Source: an uncultured Bacilli bacterium
GTDB lineage: Bacteria; Bacillota_I; Bacilli_A; RF39; UBA660
Length of the DNA: 64,000 bases
Reading direction: 5' to 3'
NCBI GenBank assembly: GCA_934155645.1
Contig: CAKPHC010000005.1
Span: forward strand, 62,001-126,000
In this document: positions 35,193 to 43,280 of the stretch, piece by piece
Layout: every line of letters begins with the position of its first letter
Numbering within the stretch: position 1 is the stretch's first letter
Program-made: the position numbers and the translations under genes
The notes under the pieces: generated by a model
The model's input: the letters and a program-made list of their open reading frames with translations, nothing else
Databases searched by the model: none
Told to the model about the DNA's origin: nothing

Positions 35193-36056
35193 ATGGATAA
35201 GGAAGTAATTAGTAAAAAAGTTAACTTTAAGTTGCAAACCAAAAGATATTTGCAATTAATATTAGGGGTATTTATTTTAGCACTTTCATTTAATATATTC
35301 ATATTACCAAATAATTTTGTGTATGGAAGTATAAGTGGTTTATCAATTGTAACTCAAAAACTATTTGGAATAGAACCTTCTTCTTTTATTATGATTGTAT
35401 CCATTTTATTATTAGTAGTAAGTTACTTTGTACTAGGAAAAGAAAAAACTGCTGCTTCAATATTGGGTTCTATATTATATCCTATTGCAGTTAAGTTACT
35501 AAGTAATGTTAGATTATATATAGATTTTGATTCTTCACAATTATTGCTATCAGCAATATTTGGTGGAATAGCATCAGGATTAGGAGCTGGATTAGTATAC
35601 AAAGCAGGTTTTACCACAGGTGGAACTGATATTATTGAACAAATCATGTCTAAATACTTAAAGATGAGTATGGGTAAAGCAATAATACTATGCGATGGAA
35701 TAATCTTGTTATGTGGTACTATTTTCTTTGGAATAAATAACTTTATGTATGCACTAATTGTTCTTTATCTTATTAGTACATTAGCAGACAGAGTTCTACT
35801 TGGAATATCTGATTCAAAGGCATTTTATATTGTGACTGAAGAAGATAAACAAGTAAAGGATTTTGTGTTAAATGGATTGAGTCACGGAGTAACTATTTTT
35901 GAAGCAAGAGGTGGATATGAAAATAAGAAACAAAAAGTACTATTCTGCGTTGTACCAACTAAAGAGTATTTTAAGCTAAAAGAAGGCATCAAAAACATAG
36001 ATTCAAAAGCATTCTTTGTGGTTACCGATGCCTATGAGGTTTATGGCGGTGAGTAG
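35193..36056 (+). CDS. YitT family membrane protein, copy 1
   Basis: 287 residues with an N-terminal YitT membrane region of about five to six helices (QLILGVFILALSFNIFILPN, GSISGLSIVTQ, and the GFTTGGTDIIEQI segment) and a C-terminal soluble DUF2179 domain (FYIVTEEDKQVKDFVLNGLS onward, ending VTDAYEVYGG). The family is common in Firmicutes and its transport role is unproven. It is four bases after prfB and one base before a paralog. Confidence 0.88.
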   Translation: MDKEVISKKVNFKLQTKRYLQLILGVFILALSFNIFILPNNFVYGSISGLSIVTQKLFGIEPSSFIMIVSILLLVVSYFVLGKEKTAASILGSILYPIAVKLLSNVRLYIDFDSSQLLLSAIFGGIASGLGAGLVYKAGFTTGGTDIIEQIMSKYLKMSMGKAIILCDGIILLCGTIFFGINNFMYALIVLYLISTLADRVLLGISDSKAFYIVTEEDKQVKDFVLNGLSHGVTIFEARGGYENKKQKVLFCVVPTKEYFKLKEGIKNIDSKAFFVVTDAYEVYGGE

Positions 36057-36057
36057 C

Positions 36058-36918
36058 ATGTTTGAAAAATTAATAGATTACTGTCAAAGAAAAAATGTGC
36101 TTAAAAGATATTCATACTTATTTCTTGCTCTTTTTGTTTCTTCAATTTGCTATAATCTTTTAGTATATCCGTCTAAAATAGTAGCGGGTGGTACAAGTGG
36201 ATTATCTATATTAATTGAACATGCTTTTAATATTACACCATCATATTTTATATTGTTATTTTCTGTTGCAATTTTGATTATTGCAATGTTTGTTTTAGGA
36301 TTTGAAAAAACAGCGGGCTCAATAATAGCATCACTAGCTTATCCATTTTTTATTGATATAACTTCTGGTATAACAACCATCGTTGCCATCAACAATACTG
36401 ATATGCTTTTGATTAGCTTATATATAGGAGTAATATCAGGATGGAGCAGTGGAATGATTTATAAAATGGGCTTTAGTAACGGAGGTATGTCATTAATTGT
36501 ACAAATGCTACACGAAAAATGCCACATAGCAGCCGGTAAATGCAGTTTTTTAATAAACATGATAATAGTTGTTCTAGGTGGTCTTATATTTGGAATAAAT
36601 AATTTAATGTACGCGATAATAGTGCTATTTGTAAGTGGAATTATTACAGATAAGGTTATGCTCGGAATATCTAATAATAAAATGTTTTATATAATTACTT
36701 CAAAAAATGATGAAGTTAAAAATTATTTATTAAATGAAATGGGTAAAGGTGTAACTGAATTTAAAGTTACAAGCGGATATAAAGGAGACAATCGTGAAGC
36801 TTTAATGACAGTGGTACCAACTAAAGAGTATTTTCGAATTACCGAAGGAATAAAAAAAATAGATACTAATGTCTTTTTTGTTGTTGCAGATTCATATCAA
36901 ACATCTGTCAATGCCTAA
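36058..36918 (+). CDS. YitT family membrane protein, copy 2
   Basis: 286 residues, the same architecture as copy 1: YitT membrane domain (FVSSICYNLLVYPSKIVAGG, GFSNGGMSLIVQML) plus DUF2179 (FYIITSKNDEVKNYLLNEMG). I chose the ATG at 36058, one base after the stop of copy 1, with GGCGGTGAG as the ribosome site; the frame is open further upstream into copy 1. The copies have diverged substantially, so the duplication is old. They may form a heteromer. Confidence 0.88.
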   Translation: MFEKLIDYCQRKNVLKRYSYLFLALFVSSICYNLLVYPSKIVAGGTSGLSILIEHAFNITPSYFILLFSVAILIIAMFVLGFEKTAGSIIASLAYPFFIDITSGITTIVAINNTDMLLISLYIGVISGWSSGMIYKMGFSNGGMSLIVQMLHEKCHIAAGKCSFLINMIIVVLGGLIFGINNLMYAIIVLFVSGIITDKVMLGISNNKMFYIITSKNDEVKNYLLNEMGKGVTEFKVTSGYKGDNREALMTVVPTKEYFRITEGIKKIDTNVFFVVADSYQTSVNA

Positions 36919-36945
36919 AATTTCCAATGAAAATTGTCGAATTTA

Positions 36946-36959
36946 TGGTATAATATAAT
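36946..36959 (+). promoter_or_regulatory. Extended -10 promoter for ftsE-ftsX
   Basis: TGGTATAAT with a second overlapping TATAAT. No good -35 element is present at normal spacing, so an extended -10 promoter is likely. AAGGAGG and the ftsE ATG follow. Confidence 0.5.
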
Positions 36960-36986
36960 CGTATCAACAATAAGAAGGAGGTAAAG

Positions 36987-37685
36987 ATGGAGTTAATTAA
37001 TATTAAACATGTTAATAAAGTCTATAAAAACGGTGTTACTGCGATATATGATTTATCGTTAAAAATAAAAAAAGGCGACTTTGTATTCGTTATAGGCGGT
37101 TCTGGAAGTGGTAAGTCTACATTAATTAAAATGTTATACAGAGAAGAAAGACCAACTTCCGGAGAAATAATGCTAGGGGGATTAAATGTTGCTAAATTAA
37201 GAAATAGTAAAGTTTATAAATTAAGAAGAAAATTAGGAATAGTATTCCAAGACTATAGATTGTTACCTAAACTAACAGTTTATGAAAATGTTGCTTTTGC
37301 ACTAGAAGTAATTGGTGCTAAAAAAGAGGAAATTAAAAGAAAGACTTTAAAAGCTATTGATTTGGTGGGGTTAAAGTCAAAAATAAGAACTTATCCTACA
37401 GAATTGTCAGGCGGAGAACAACAACGTGTAGCAATAGCAAGAGCAATTGTTAACAATCCAAAACTTTTAATTTGTGATGAACCTACAGGTAATCTTGACC
37501 CAGATATGAGTAGAGAAATAGTTAAAGTTCTAGATACAATTAATAAAGAAATGGGTACTACAATAATTATGGCCACGCATGATAGAGAAATTGTTAATGA
37601 AATGAAAAAACACGTTATTGCTTTAAAGGATGGTAGGTTAGTAAAAGACTTTGAGAAAGGAACGTACGATAATGAAATTGTTTAG
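36987..37685 (+). CDS. ftsE: Cell division ATP-binding protein FtsE
   Basis: ABC ATPase of the FtsEX complex, which links cytoplasmic ATP hydrolysis to activation of peptidoglycan hydrolases at the septum. 232 residues. Walker A GGSGSGKST is at about 36-44, the Q-loop is VFQDYRLLPKL, the signature is LSGGEQQR, and Walker B is LLICDEPTGNLD. TMATHD-like ATHDREIV holds the switch His. It overlaps ftsX by 14 bases, and the hydrolase gene follows ftsX directly. Confidence 0.96.
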   Translation: MELINIKHVNKVYKNGVTAIYDLSLKIKKGDFVFVIGGSGSGKSTLIKMLYREERPTSGEIMLGGLNVAKLRNSKVYKLRRKLGIVFQDYRLLPKLTVYENVAFALEVIGAKKEEIKRKTLKAIDLVGLKSKIRTYPTELSGGEQQRVAIARAIVNNPKLLICDEPTGNLDPDMSREIVKVLDTINKEMGTTIIMATHDREIVNEMKKHVIALKDGRLVKDFEKGTYDNEIV

Positions 37686-38571
37686 AATGTTTGGAAGAAA
37701 TATACGTGATGCTTTCAAAAGCGTAGCAAGAAATTTTTCTTTATCTATCGCTTCCATTTCTTGTATAAGCATTACATTAATAGTTGTTGGTCTAGCGCTA
37801 ATATTATCGTTCAATGTTGATAATTTTGCTAGAACAATTAAAAATGACGTCACAGTTGTAGTATTTATGAGTCAAGATACAACTAAAGAAGAATTAGAAA
37901 GCACTAAGAAAACTATTGAAGGTTTTGACAACATAGAATCGATTAATATAAAAACCAAAGAAGAATCTAAAAACGAGATGATGAATCAATCTGAATTCTT
38001 TAAAGCTACAATGAATACATGGCCTGCTGAAGATAATCCATTAAGAGACAGCTACTTAATAAAAGTCAAAGAAATTGAAAATATTAAAACGACAGTAAAT
38101 CAAATAAAGGAACTTAGTAAAGTAGAAGTAGTTGATTATGGAGAAGGTATTGTTGAACAACTAATAGATGCCTTTAAATTAGTTGAAAAAATAACAATTA
38201 TTATAGTAGCAATCTTAATTGTAGTTACAGTATTCCTAATTGTTAATACTATAAAGCTAACAATATTCTCACGTAAAAGAGAAATATCTATCATGAGATT
38301 AGTAGGAGCAAGTAATTTAAATATTAAAGTTCCATTTGTAATTGAAGGAATGCTAATAGGAACATTAGGTTCTATAATTCCAATAATTGTAATAATGTAT
38401 GGATATGTAGCGTTCTATGATAAATTCAATGGAGAATTATTCTCACCATTAATTAAACTAATTACACCAGAACCATTTATATATTTAATTTCTGGAGTAG
38501 TAATATTAATTGGTATATTTGTTGGTATGCTTGGAAGTAGTAAAGCGGTAAGGAAATATTTAAAAGTATGA
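37672..38571 (+). CDS. ftsX: Cell division membrane protein FtsX
   Basis: 299 residues from the ATG at 37672 (AAAGGA upstream); the frame is open seven codons earlier. Topology fits FtsX: a short cytoplasmic N-terminus (FGRNIRDAFKSVARN), helix 1 at about 22-44, a large extracellular domain (about 45-170), then three C-terminal helices. SIMRLVGASNLNIKVPFVIEG is the conserved FtsX-type segment. It overlaps ftsE and, by four bases (ATGA), the hydrolase gene. Confidence 0.95.
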   Translation: MKLFRMFGRNIRDAFKSVARNFSLSIASISCISITLIVVGLALILSFNVDNFARTIKNDVTVVVFMSQDTTKEELESTKKTIEGFDNIESINIKTKEESKNEMMNQSEFFKATMNTWPAEDNPLRDSYLIKVKEIENIKTTVNQIKELSKVEVVDYGEGIVEQLIDAFKLVEKITIIIVAILIVVTVFLIVNTIKLTIFSRKREISIMRLVGASNLNIKVPFVIEGMLIGTLGSIIPIIVIMYGYVAFYDKFNGELFSPLIKLITPEPFIYLISGVVILIGIFVGMLGSSKAVRKYLKV

Positions 38572-39764
38572 GAAAACTAGTACAGATAGTGTTAATTATA
38601 GCAATATGTCTTGCTTTTATTCCTTACAATACTAAGGCAATTACATTAGGTGAATATGAAGCGGTGTTGCAAAAATATATAGATCAAGCAAATGCCAACC
38701 AAGCTGCTATAAATAAAACGGAAGCACAGATTAAAGAAACAAACAATGAAATAGCAAATATTAAAACTGAAATGACTAATTTAGCAGCAGAGATAGAAAA
38801 GTTGAATCAAGAAATCGTTGAATACAACGAAAAAATCAAAGAAAAAAGTTTACAAACCAAAGAAATATTCCAATATTTTCAAATGTCTAAAGGAGAAAAT
38901 GCTAATTTAGAATATATCTTTGGTGCTGAAAGTGTAACTGATATGATTTATCGTATGGCTATCGTTGAACAAATGACTGAATATAACAATAAAGTTACTA
39001 AAGAACTTGAAGATATGATTGAACAAAATAAGAAACGTGAAGTAGAAATCGATAATCGAAAGAACGAATTAACGACTAAGCAAAAAGAAATGGAACAAAA
39101 ACTTGTATCACTAGGAAATAGTAAACAGTCATTAACTGCTGGTGGTGCAACAATTCAAGAAGAAGTAAAAAACTATAGAGCTATCGTTAAAGCGTATAAA
39201 GATTTAGGATGTCAAAGCCACCATGTTATAGGTGTAGACTGTGCTACTTCGGGTTCGGCTGGAGTATTTAGAAGACCTATTAGTACAGGATATATAACAA
39301 GTGAATTTGGGGCACGTTGGGGTTCATTTCATAGAGGACTAGATATGAGCAACAGAGATCCTTACAATACAAAAATATACCCAGTCGCAAATGGTACTGT
39401 AAGTGCTAAATATTATGACCTTTATGGAGCTCTTTGCGTAGCGATAATTCATTATGATGCAGCAAGTAATACATACTATACATCATTATATGTTCATTTA
39501 AATTCATGGGCACCAGATTTATATGTAGGTAAATATGTTACATCAGATACATATATAGGTTATATGGGAAGTACTGGTTACAGTACGGGACCGCATCTAC
39601 ATATGGAAATAGCACCTTGTAGACTATACATTGATGGACAATGTGGTACATGGGATTCATATGTATTGTTTGTTAAAAATCAAAACAAGTACAATGGTTT
39701 TCAAGGCCCACGTCAATTAATTAATTTCCCAAGCGGTTTATATAACACTTGGCATACAAGATAG
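38568..39764 (+). CDS. EnvC/PcsB-like murein hydrolase with M23 endopeptidase domain
   Basis: 398 residues. A signal peptide (about 1-24, ending TKA) is followed by a long coiled coil at about 25-205 (Gln/Asn/Lys/Glu-rich heptads such as AAINKTEAQIKETNNEIANI) and a C-terminal M23 LytM domain. Zinc ligands are seen in HRGLD (255-259) and in GPHLHME (His343, His345), so it appears catalytically competent, unlike E. coli EnvC, whose LytM domain is degenerate. The four-base overlap with ftsX argues that FtsEX controls it through the coiled coil, as for PcsB and CwlO. A terminator overlaps its end. Confidence 0.92.
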   Translation: MRKLVQIVLIIAICLAFIPYNTKAITLGEYEAVLQKYIDQANANQAAINKTEAQIKETNNEIANIKTEMTNLAAEIEKLNQEIVEYNEKIKEKSLQTKEIFQYFQMSKGENANLEYIFGAESVTDMIYRMAIVEQMTEYNNKVTKELEDMIEQNKKREVEIDNRKNELTTKQKEMEQKLVSLGNSKQSLTAGGATIQEEVKNYRAIVKAYKDLGCQSHHVIGVDCATSGSAGVFRRPISTGYITSEFGARWGSFHRGLDMSNRDPYNTKIYPVANGTVSAKYYDLYGALCVAIIHYDAASNTYYTSLYVHLNSWAPDLYVGKYVTSDTYIGYMGSTGYSTGPHLHMEIAPCRLYIDGQCGTWDSYVLFVKNQNKYNGFQGPRQLINFPSGLYNTWHTR

Positions 39765-39786
39765 GATACTTCCTATCTTTTTATAT
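39758..39786 (+). terminator. Terminator of ftsE-ftsX-hydrolase operon
   Basis: AAGATAGGA, loop TACT, TCCTATCTT, then T-rich sequence. The stem includes the stop codon. Confidence 0.85.
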
Positions 39787-39807
39787 AAAATAAAATCAGT
39801 TTGAGGA

Positions 39808-39837
39808 TTGACAAACGTTTGTTTGTAGGATTATAAT
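39808..39837 (+). promoter_or_regulatory. uvrB promoter with LexA-like operator
   Basis: TTGACA at 39808-39813 and TATAAT at 39832-39837, spacing 18. Overlapping the -35 element and spacer is a perfect inverted repeat CAAAC-GTTT-GTTTG at 39812-39825, which resembles the Firmicute SOS box CGAAC-N4-GTTCG with one symmetrical change per arm. Repression by a LexA-type protein is inferred. Confidence 0.65.
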
Positions 39838-39856
39838 ACAATCACAGGAGGAGTTT

Positions 39857-41806
39857 ATGTTTAATTTAGTATCAAAATATAATCCAAGTGGAGATCAACC
39901 TAAAGCCATAGAAGAATTAGTGACAGGTCTAAAGAATAACAAAAAACATCAAGTTTTACTAGGGGCTACCGGTACGGGTAAGACTTTTACTATTGCTAAT
40001 GTAATTAAAGAAGTTAATAAACCAACTTTAGTTTTAGCACACAATAAAACTTTAGCAGGACAACTATATAGTGAATTAAAAGAATTATTTCCAGATAATC
40101 GAGTTGAATATTTTGTATCTTATTATGATTACTATCAGCCAGAAGCATATGTTCCTTCAACAGATACATATATAGAAAAAGATTCATCAATAAATGATGA
40201 GATAGATGAATTGCGTCATTCTGCAACTAGTGCTTTATTATCAAGAAAAGATGTAATAGTAGTAGCCAGTGTTTCTTGTATATATGGTATAGGTGAAGTA
40301 GAAGAATATTTAAATAAAATGTTAACTTTAAATGTTGGAGATAGAATTGATAGAGACCAGGTATTAATGAAACTTGTTGATATGCTTTATGAAAGAAATG
40401 ACATAGATTTTAAACGTGGCACTTTTAGAGTTAAAGGAGACGTTCTTGAAGTTATTCCATCTAGTGATAGAACTAACGGGATAAGAGTGGAATTTTTTGG
40501 TGATGAAATAGACCGTATTAGTGAAATAGATCCATTAACTGGTGCGATAAAAAATAATAAGAAAACCATTTCTATTTTCCCAGCTAGTCACTTTGTAACG
40601 AGTGACGAAAAACTAAAAGCTGCAATCAAAACGATTAAAGAAGAATTAAAAGATAGATTAGAGTATTTTAAAGAAAATAATAAATTGTTGGAATACCAAA
40701 GACTTGAACAAAGAACTAATTATGATTTAGAAATGTTAGAAGAGACAGGATTTTGTACCGGTGTAGAAAACTATTCACGACATTTAGCTGGTCGTAAAGA
40801 AGGAGAAACACCAACTACATTAATGGATTTCTTTCCTGATGATTATTTACTTGTAATAGATGAATCTCACGTTACTATTCCTCAAGTAAGAGGTATGTAT
40901 AATGGTGATAGAGCTCGTAAAATGAATTTAGTTGAGTATGGCTTTAGATTACCAAGTGCTCTTGACAACAGACCATTAAAATTCGATGAATTCGAGAAAA
41001 AGATTAATCAAGTAATATATGTTTCTGCTACACCTGGAGATTATGAATTATCACTAGTTAATAACAAGTATGTGGAACAAATAATAAGACCTACTGGATT
41101 ATTAGACCCGATTATTGAAGTAAGAAAAAGTGAAGGTCAAATTGATAATTTGGTTGGAGAAATAAAAGAACGTATGAAGAATAATGAAAGAGTATTGATT
41201 ACTACTTTAACTATTCGTATGGCAGAAGAATTAACCAATTATTTAAAAGATTTAGATATTAAAGTAGCTTATCTTCACACAGAAGTAAAAACTTTAGAAA
41301 GAATGCAAATAATTCGTGATTTGCGTTTAGGAAAATATGATTGTATAGTTGGTATAAACCTATTAAGAGAAGGTATAGATATACCAGAAGTAAGTTTAAT
41401 TGCAATATTAGATGCTGATAAAGAAGGATTCTTACGTAGCAGCAGAAGTTTAATTCAAACAATAGGTAGATGTGCTAGAAATGCTCATGGCAAATGTATA
41501 ATGTATGCCGACCACATGACTGATTCAATGGATTATGCAATTAAAGAAACGGCAAGACGCAGAAGAATTCAAGAACAATATAATATTGAACATAACATTG
41601 TACCTAAAACAATCATTAAAGATATAAGAGATGTTATAAGTAATGTAGATGAAACAAAAGATAAGAAAGTTAAATTAACAAAGAAAGAAATGACTAAGAC
41701 AATAGATAAGATTGAACAAGAAATGAAAGAAGCAGCGCGTAATCTTGACTTTGAAAGAGCGATGGAGTTACGTGATATATTGTTTGAAATGAAGAGTGAA
41801 GTATAA
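39857..41806 (+). CDS. uvrB: UvrABC excinuclease subunit B
   Basis: DNA helicase-like damage verifier of nucleotide excision repair, loaded by UvrA and partnered with UvrC. 649 residues. Walker A GATGTGKT is at 36-43. The beta-hairpin region [12 protein letters not shown], the DESHVTIPQ segment, the helicase motif [44 protein letters not shown] and IGRCARN follow. The C-terminal UVR domain is [17 protein letters not shown]. Its last base is shared with the ATG of the next gene. Confidence 0.97.
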   Translation: MFNLVSKYNPSGDQPKAIEELVTGLKNNKKHQVLLGATGTGKTFTIANVIKEVNKPTLVLAHNKTLAGQLYSELKELFPDNRVEYFVSYYDYYQPEAYVPSTDTYIEKDSSINDEIDELRHSATSALLSRKDVIVVASVSCIYGIGEVEEYLNKMLTLNVGDRIDRDQVLMKLVDMLYERNDIDFKRGTFRVKGDVLEVIPSSDRTNGIRVEFFGDEIDRISEIDPLTGAIKNNKKTISIFPASHFVTSDEKLKAAIKTIKEELKDRLEYFKENNKLLEYQRLEQRTNYDLEMLEETGFCTGVENYSRHLAGRKEGETPTTLMDFFPDDYLLVIDESHVTIPQVRGMYNGDRARKMNLVEYGFRLPSALDNRPLKFDEFEKKINQVIYVSATPGDYELSLVNNKYVEQIIRPTGLLDPIIEVRKSEGQIDNLVGEIKERMKNNERVLITTLTIRMAEELTNYLKDLDIKVAYLHTEVKTLERMQIIRDLRLGKYDCIVGINLLREGIDIPEVSLIAILDADKEGFLRSSRSLIQTIGRCARNAHGKCIMYADHMTDSMDYAIKETARRRRIQEQYNIEHNIVPKTIIKDIRDVISNVDETKDKKVKLTKKEMTKTIDKIEQEMKEAARNLDFERAMELRDILFEMKSEV

Positions 41807-42645
41807 TGAGATTTAAAAAAATATATATAGAGATAACTAATTCATGTAATTTAAACTGTTCTTTTTGTCACAACAATAATCGTAGTAAACAATTTATAAG
41901 TGTGGAAAAGTTTAAGGAAGTAATTTCTAAGATAAAAGATTATACAGAATATATATATTTACACGTGAAAGGGGAACCTTTATTACATCCCAATTTAGAA
42001 GAGATACTTGCTATATGTGAACAAAACAATATCAAGGTAAATATAACTACAAATGGCACTTTACTAAAGACTAGATATGATACCTTAAAAAAGTTTTCAT
42101 GTGTAAGGCAACTAAATATTTCGCTACACTCCGAAAACAACTTATTAACATATTACGATGATGTTTTTGAAACCTGTAAAGAATTATCACAGAATATGTT
42201 CATAAGCTATAGATTATGGACATTAAAAGACTATAAATTGGATAAAAAATCCACAGATGTTGTTGATAAAATAATTAAAAGTTATAATTTATCAACAAAT
42301 ATAGTGGAAAAATTATATTGCGACCGTTCAGTCAAAATATTTTTGAACACTTTTGTGAATAAAGATAATTTGTTTTCTTGGCCAACGCTAGATGCTGAAA
42401 ACGAAAGTGATGGTTTTTGCTATGGATTAAATACACATATTGGAATATTGGTTGATGGAACTGTAGTACCTTGTTGTTTAGATGGTGAAGGCATTATAAA
42501 TTTGGGAAACATTTTCGAGGAAACGATAGAAGAGATATTACAAAAAGGTAGAACTAAGCAAATTATAGAAAATTTTAATCAAAATAAATGTAGCGAAGAA
42601 TTATGCAAAAAATGTGAATATAAAAATAGATTTATAAAAAAATAA
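41806..42645 (+). CDS. Radical SAM protein with SPASM-type C-terminal Cys cluster
   Basis: 279 residues. The radical SAM 4Fe-4S site is C14-x3-C18-x2-C21 (SCNLNCSFC). The GEPLLHPNLEEI and TTNGTLL segments are family features. The C-terminal part has DGTVVPCCLDGEG and CSEELCKKCEYKNR, a SPASM-like auxiliary cluster arrangement as in peptide-modifying and sactionine-type enzymes. No precursor peptide gene is seen nearby. It is coupled to uvrB by a TAATG overlap. The substrate is unknown. Confidence 0.88.
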   Translation: MRFKKIYIEITNSCNLNCSFCHNNNRSKQFISVEKFKEVISKIKDYTEYIYLHVKGEPLLHPNLEEILAICEQNNIKVNITTNGTLLKTRYDTLKKFSCVRQLNISLHSENNLLTYYDDVFETCKELSQNMFISYRLWTLKDYKLDKKSTDVVDKIIKSYNLSTNIVEKLYCDRSVKIFLNTFVNKDNLFSWPTLDAENESDGFCYGLNTHIGILVDGTVVPCCLDGEGIINLGNIFEETIEEILQKGRTKQIIENFNQNKCSEELCKKCEYKNRFIKK

Positions 42646-42649
42646 TGTA

Positions 42650-42658
42650 TGGTATAAT
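42650..42658 (+). promoter_or_regulatory. Possible extended -10 promoter for yqeG-uvrA
   Basis: TATGGTATAATAC just after the radical SAM gene resembles an extended -10 element like that before ftsE. The -35 region is weak. Confidence 0.4.
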
Positions 42659-42680
42659 ACAAGTGATTTAGGAGGCATTC

Positions 42681-43268
42681 ATGGCTAACAAAAATATTGA
42701 AATGTTAAAAGTTTTCTTTGGAGTAATAAATAATAATGAAAAGTATATAAACCTAGTATTACCTAACTGCTATGTTAAAAGTGTTTATGATATAGATTAC
42801 GAAACATTATATAAGAAAGGCTATCACAGTATTATATTTGATATTGATAATACATTATTACCGGTTAACGATATTAAAGTACCAGAAGATTTGAAATGCT
42901 TAATGGAACAATTAAAAGGATATGGCTTTAATGTATGTATTGTATCTAATAATTCAATAGAAAGAGTATTACCGCCAGCTGAAAACTTAGGAGTTACTTA
43001 TCTTGCTAATGCTCATAAACCAAATCCAATCGCTTTTTCAACAGCATTAAAAGAGTTAAATTCAACCGTTGAAGAAACAGTTATGGTGGGTGACCAAATG
43101 CTTAGTGACATTAAAGGTGCTAATGAGTATGGATTATACAGTATTTTAGTTGACCCGGTTGATAATAAATATGATATTAAAACTGGTACTAGTCGTGTAT
43201 TACAAAATATAATGATAAAAAAATTAAGTAAGAGAGATTTATTTAAAAAAGGTTCTTATTATAAATAG
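42681..43268 (+). CDS. yqeG: YqeG family HAD-type phosphatase
   Basis: 195 residues of the HAD superfamily, subclass IIIA. Motif I is FDIDNTLLP with the nucleophile Asp at about residue 60, motif II is IVSNN, motif III includes AHKPNP, and motif IV is VGDQMLSDIKGAN. The family resembles mitochondrial PTPMT-like phosphatidylglycerophosphatase GEP4, so a lipid-phosphate substrate is possible but unproven. AGGAGG lies before the ATG. It is 12 bases ahead of uvrA. Confidence 0.9.
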   Translation: MANKNIEMLKVFFGVINNNEKYINLVLPNCYVKSVYDIDYETLYKKGYHSIIFDIDNTLLPVNDIKVPEDLKCLMEQLKGYGFNVCIVSNNSIERVLPPAENLGVTYLANAHKPNPIAFSTALKELNSTVEETVMVGDQMLSDIKGANEYGLYSILVDPVDNKYDIKTGTSRVLQNIMIKKLSKRDLFKKGSYYK

Positions 43269-43280
43269 GAGGATAAAGAT

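Noticed and set aside
41950..41966. CACGTG-containing sequence resembling parS
   Set aside because: Only about 11 of 16 positions match TGTTTCACGTGAAACA, and the site lies inside a coding sequence. No other candidate was found.
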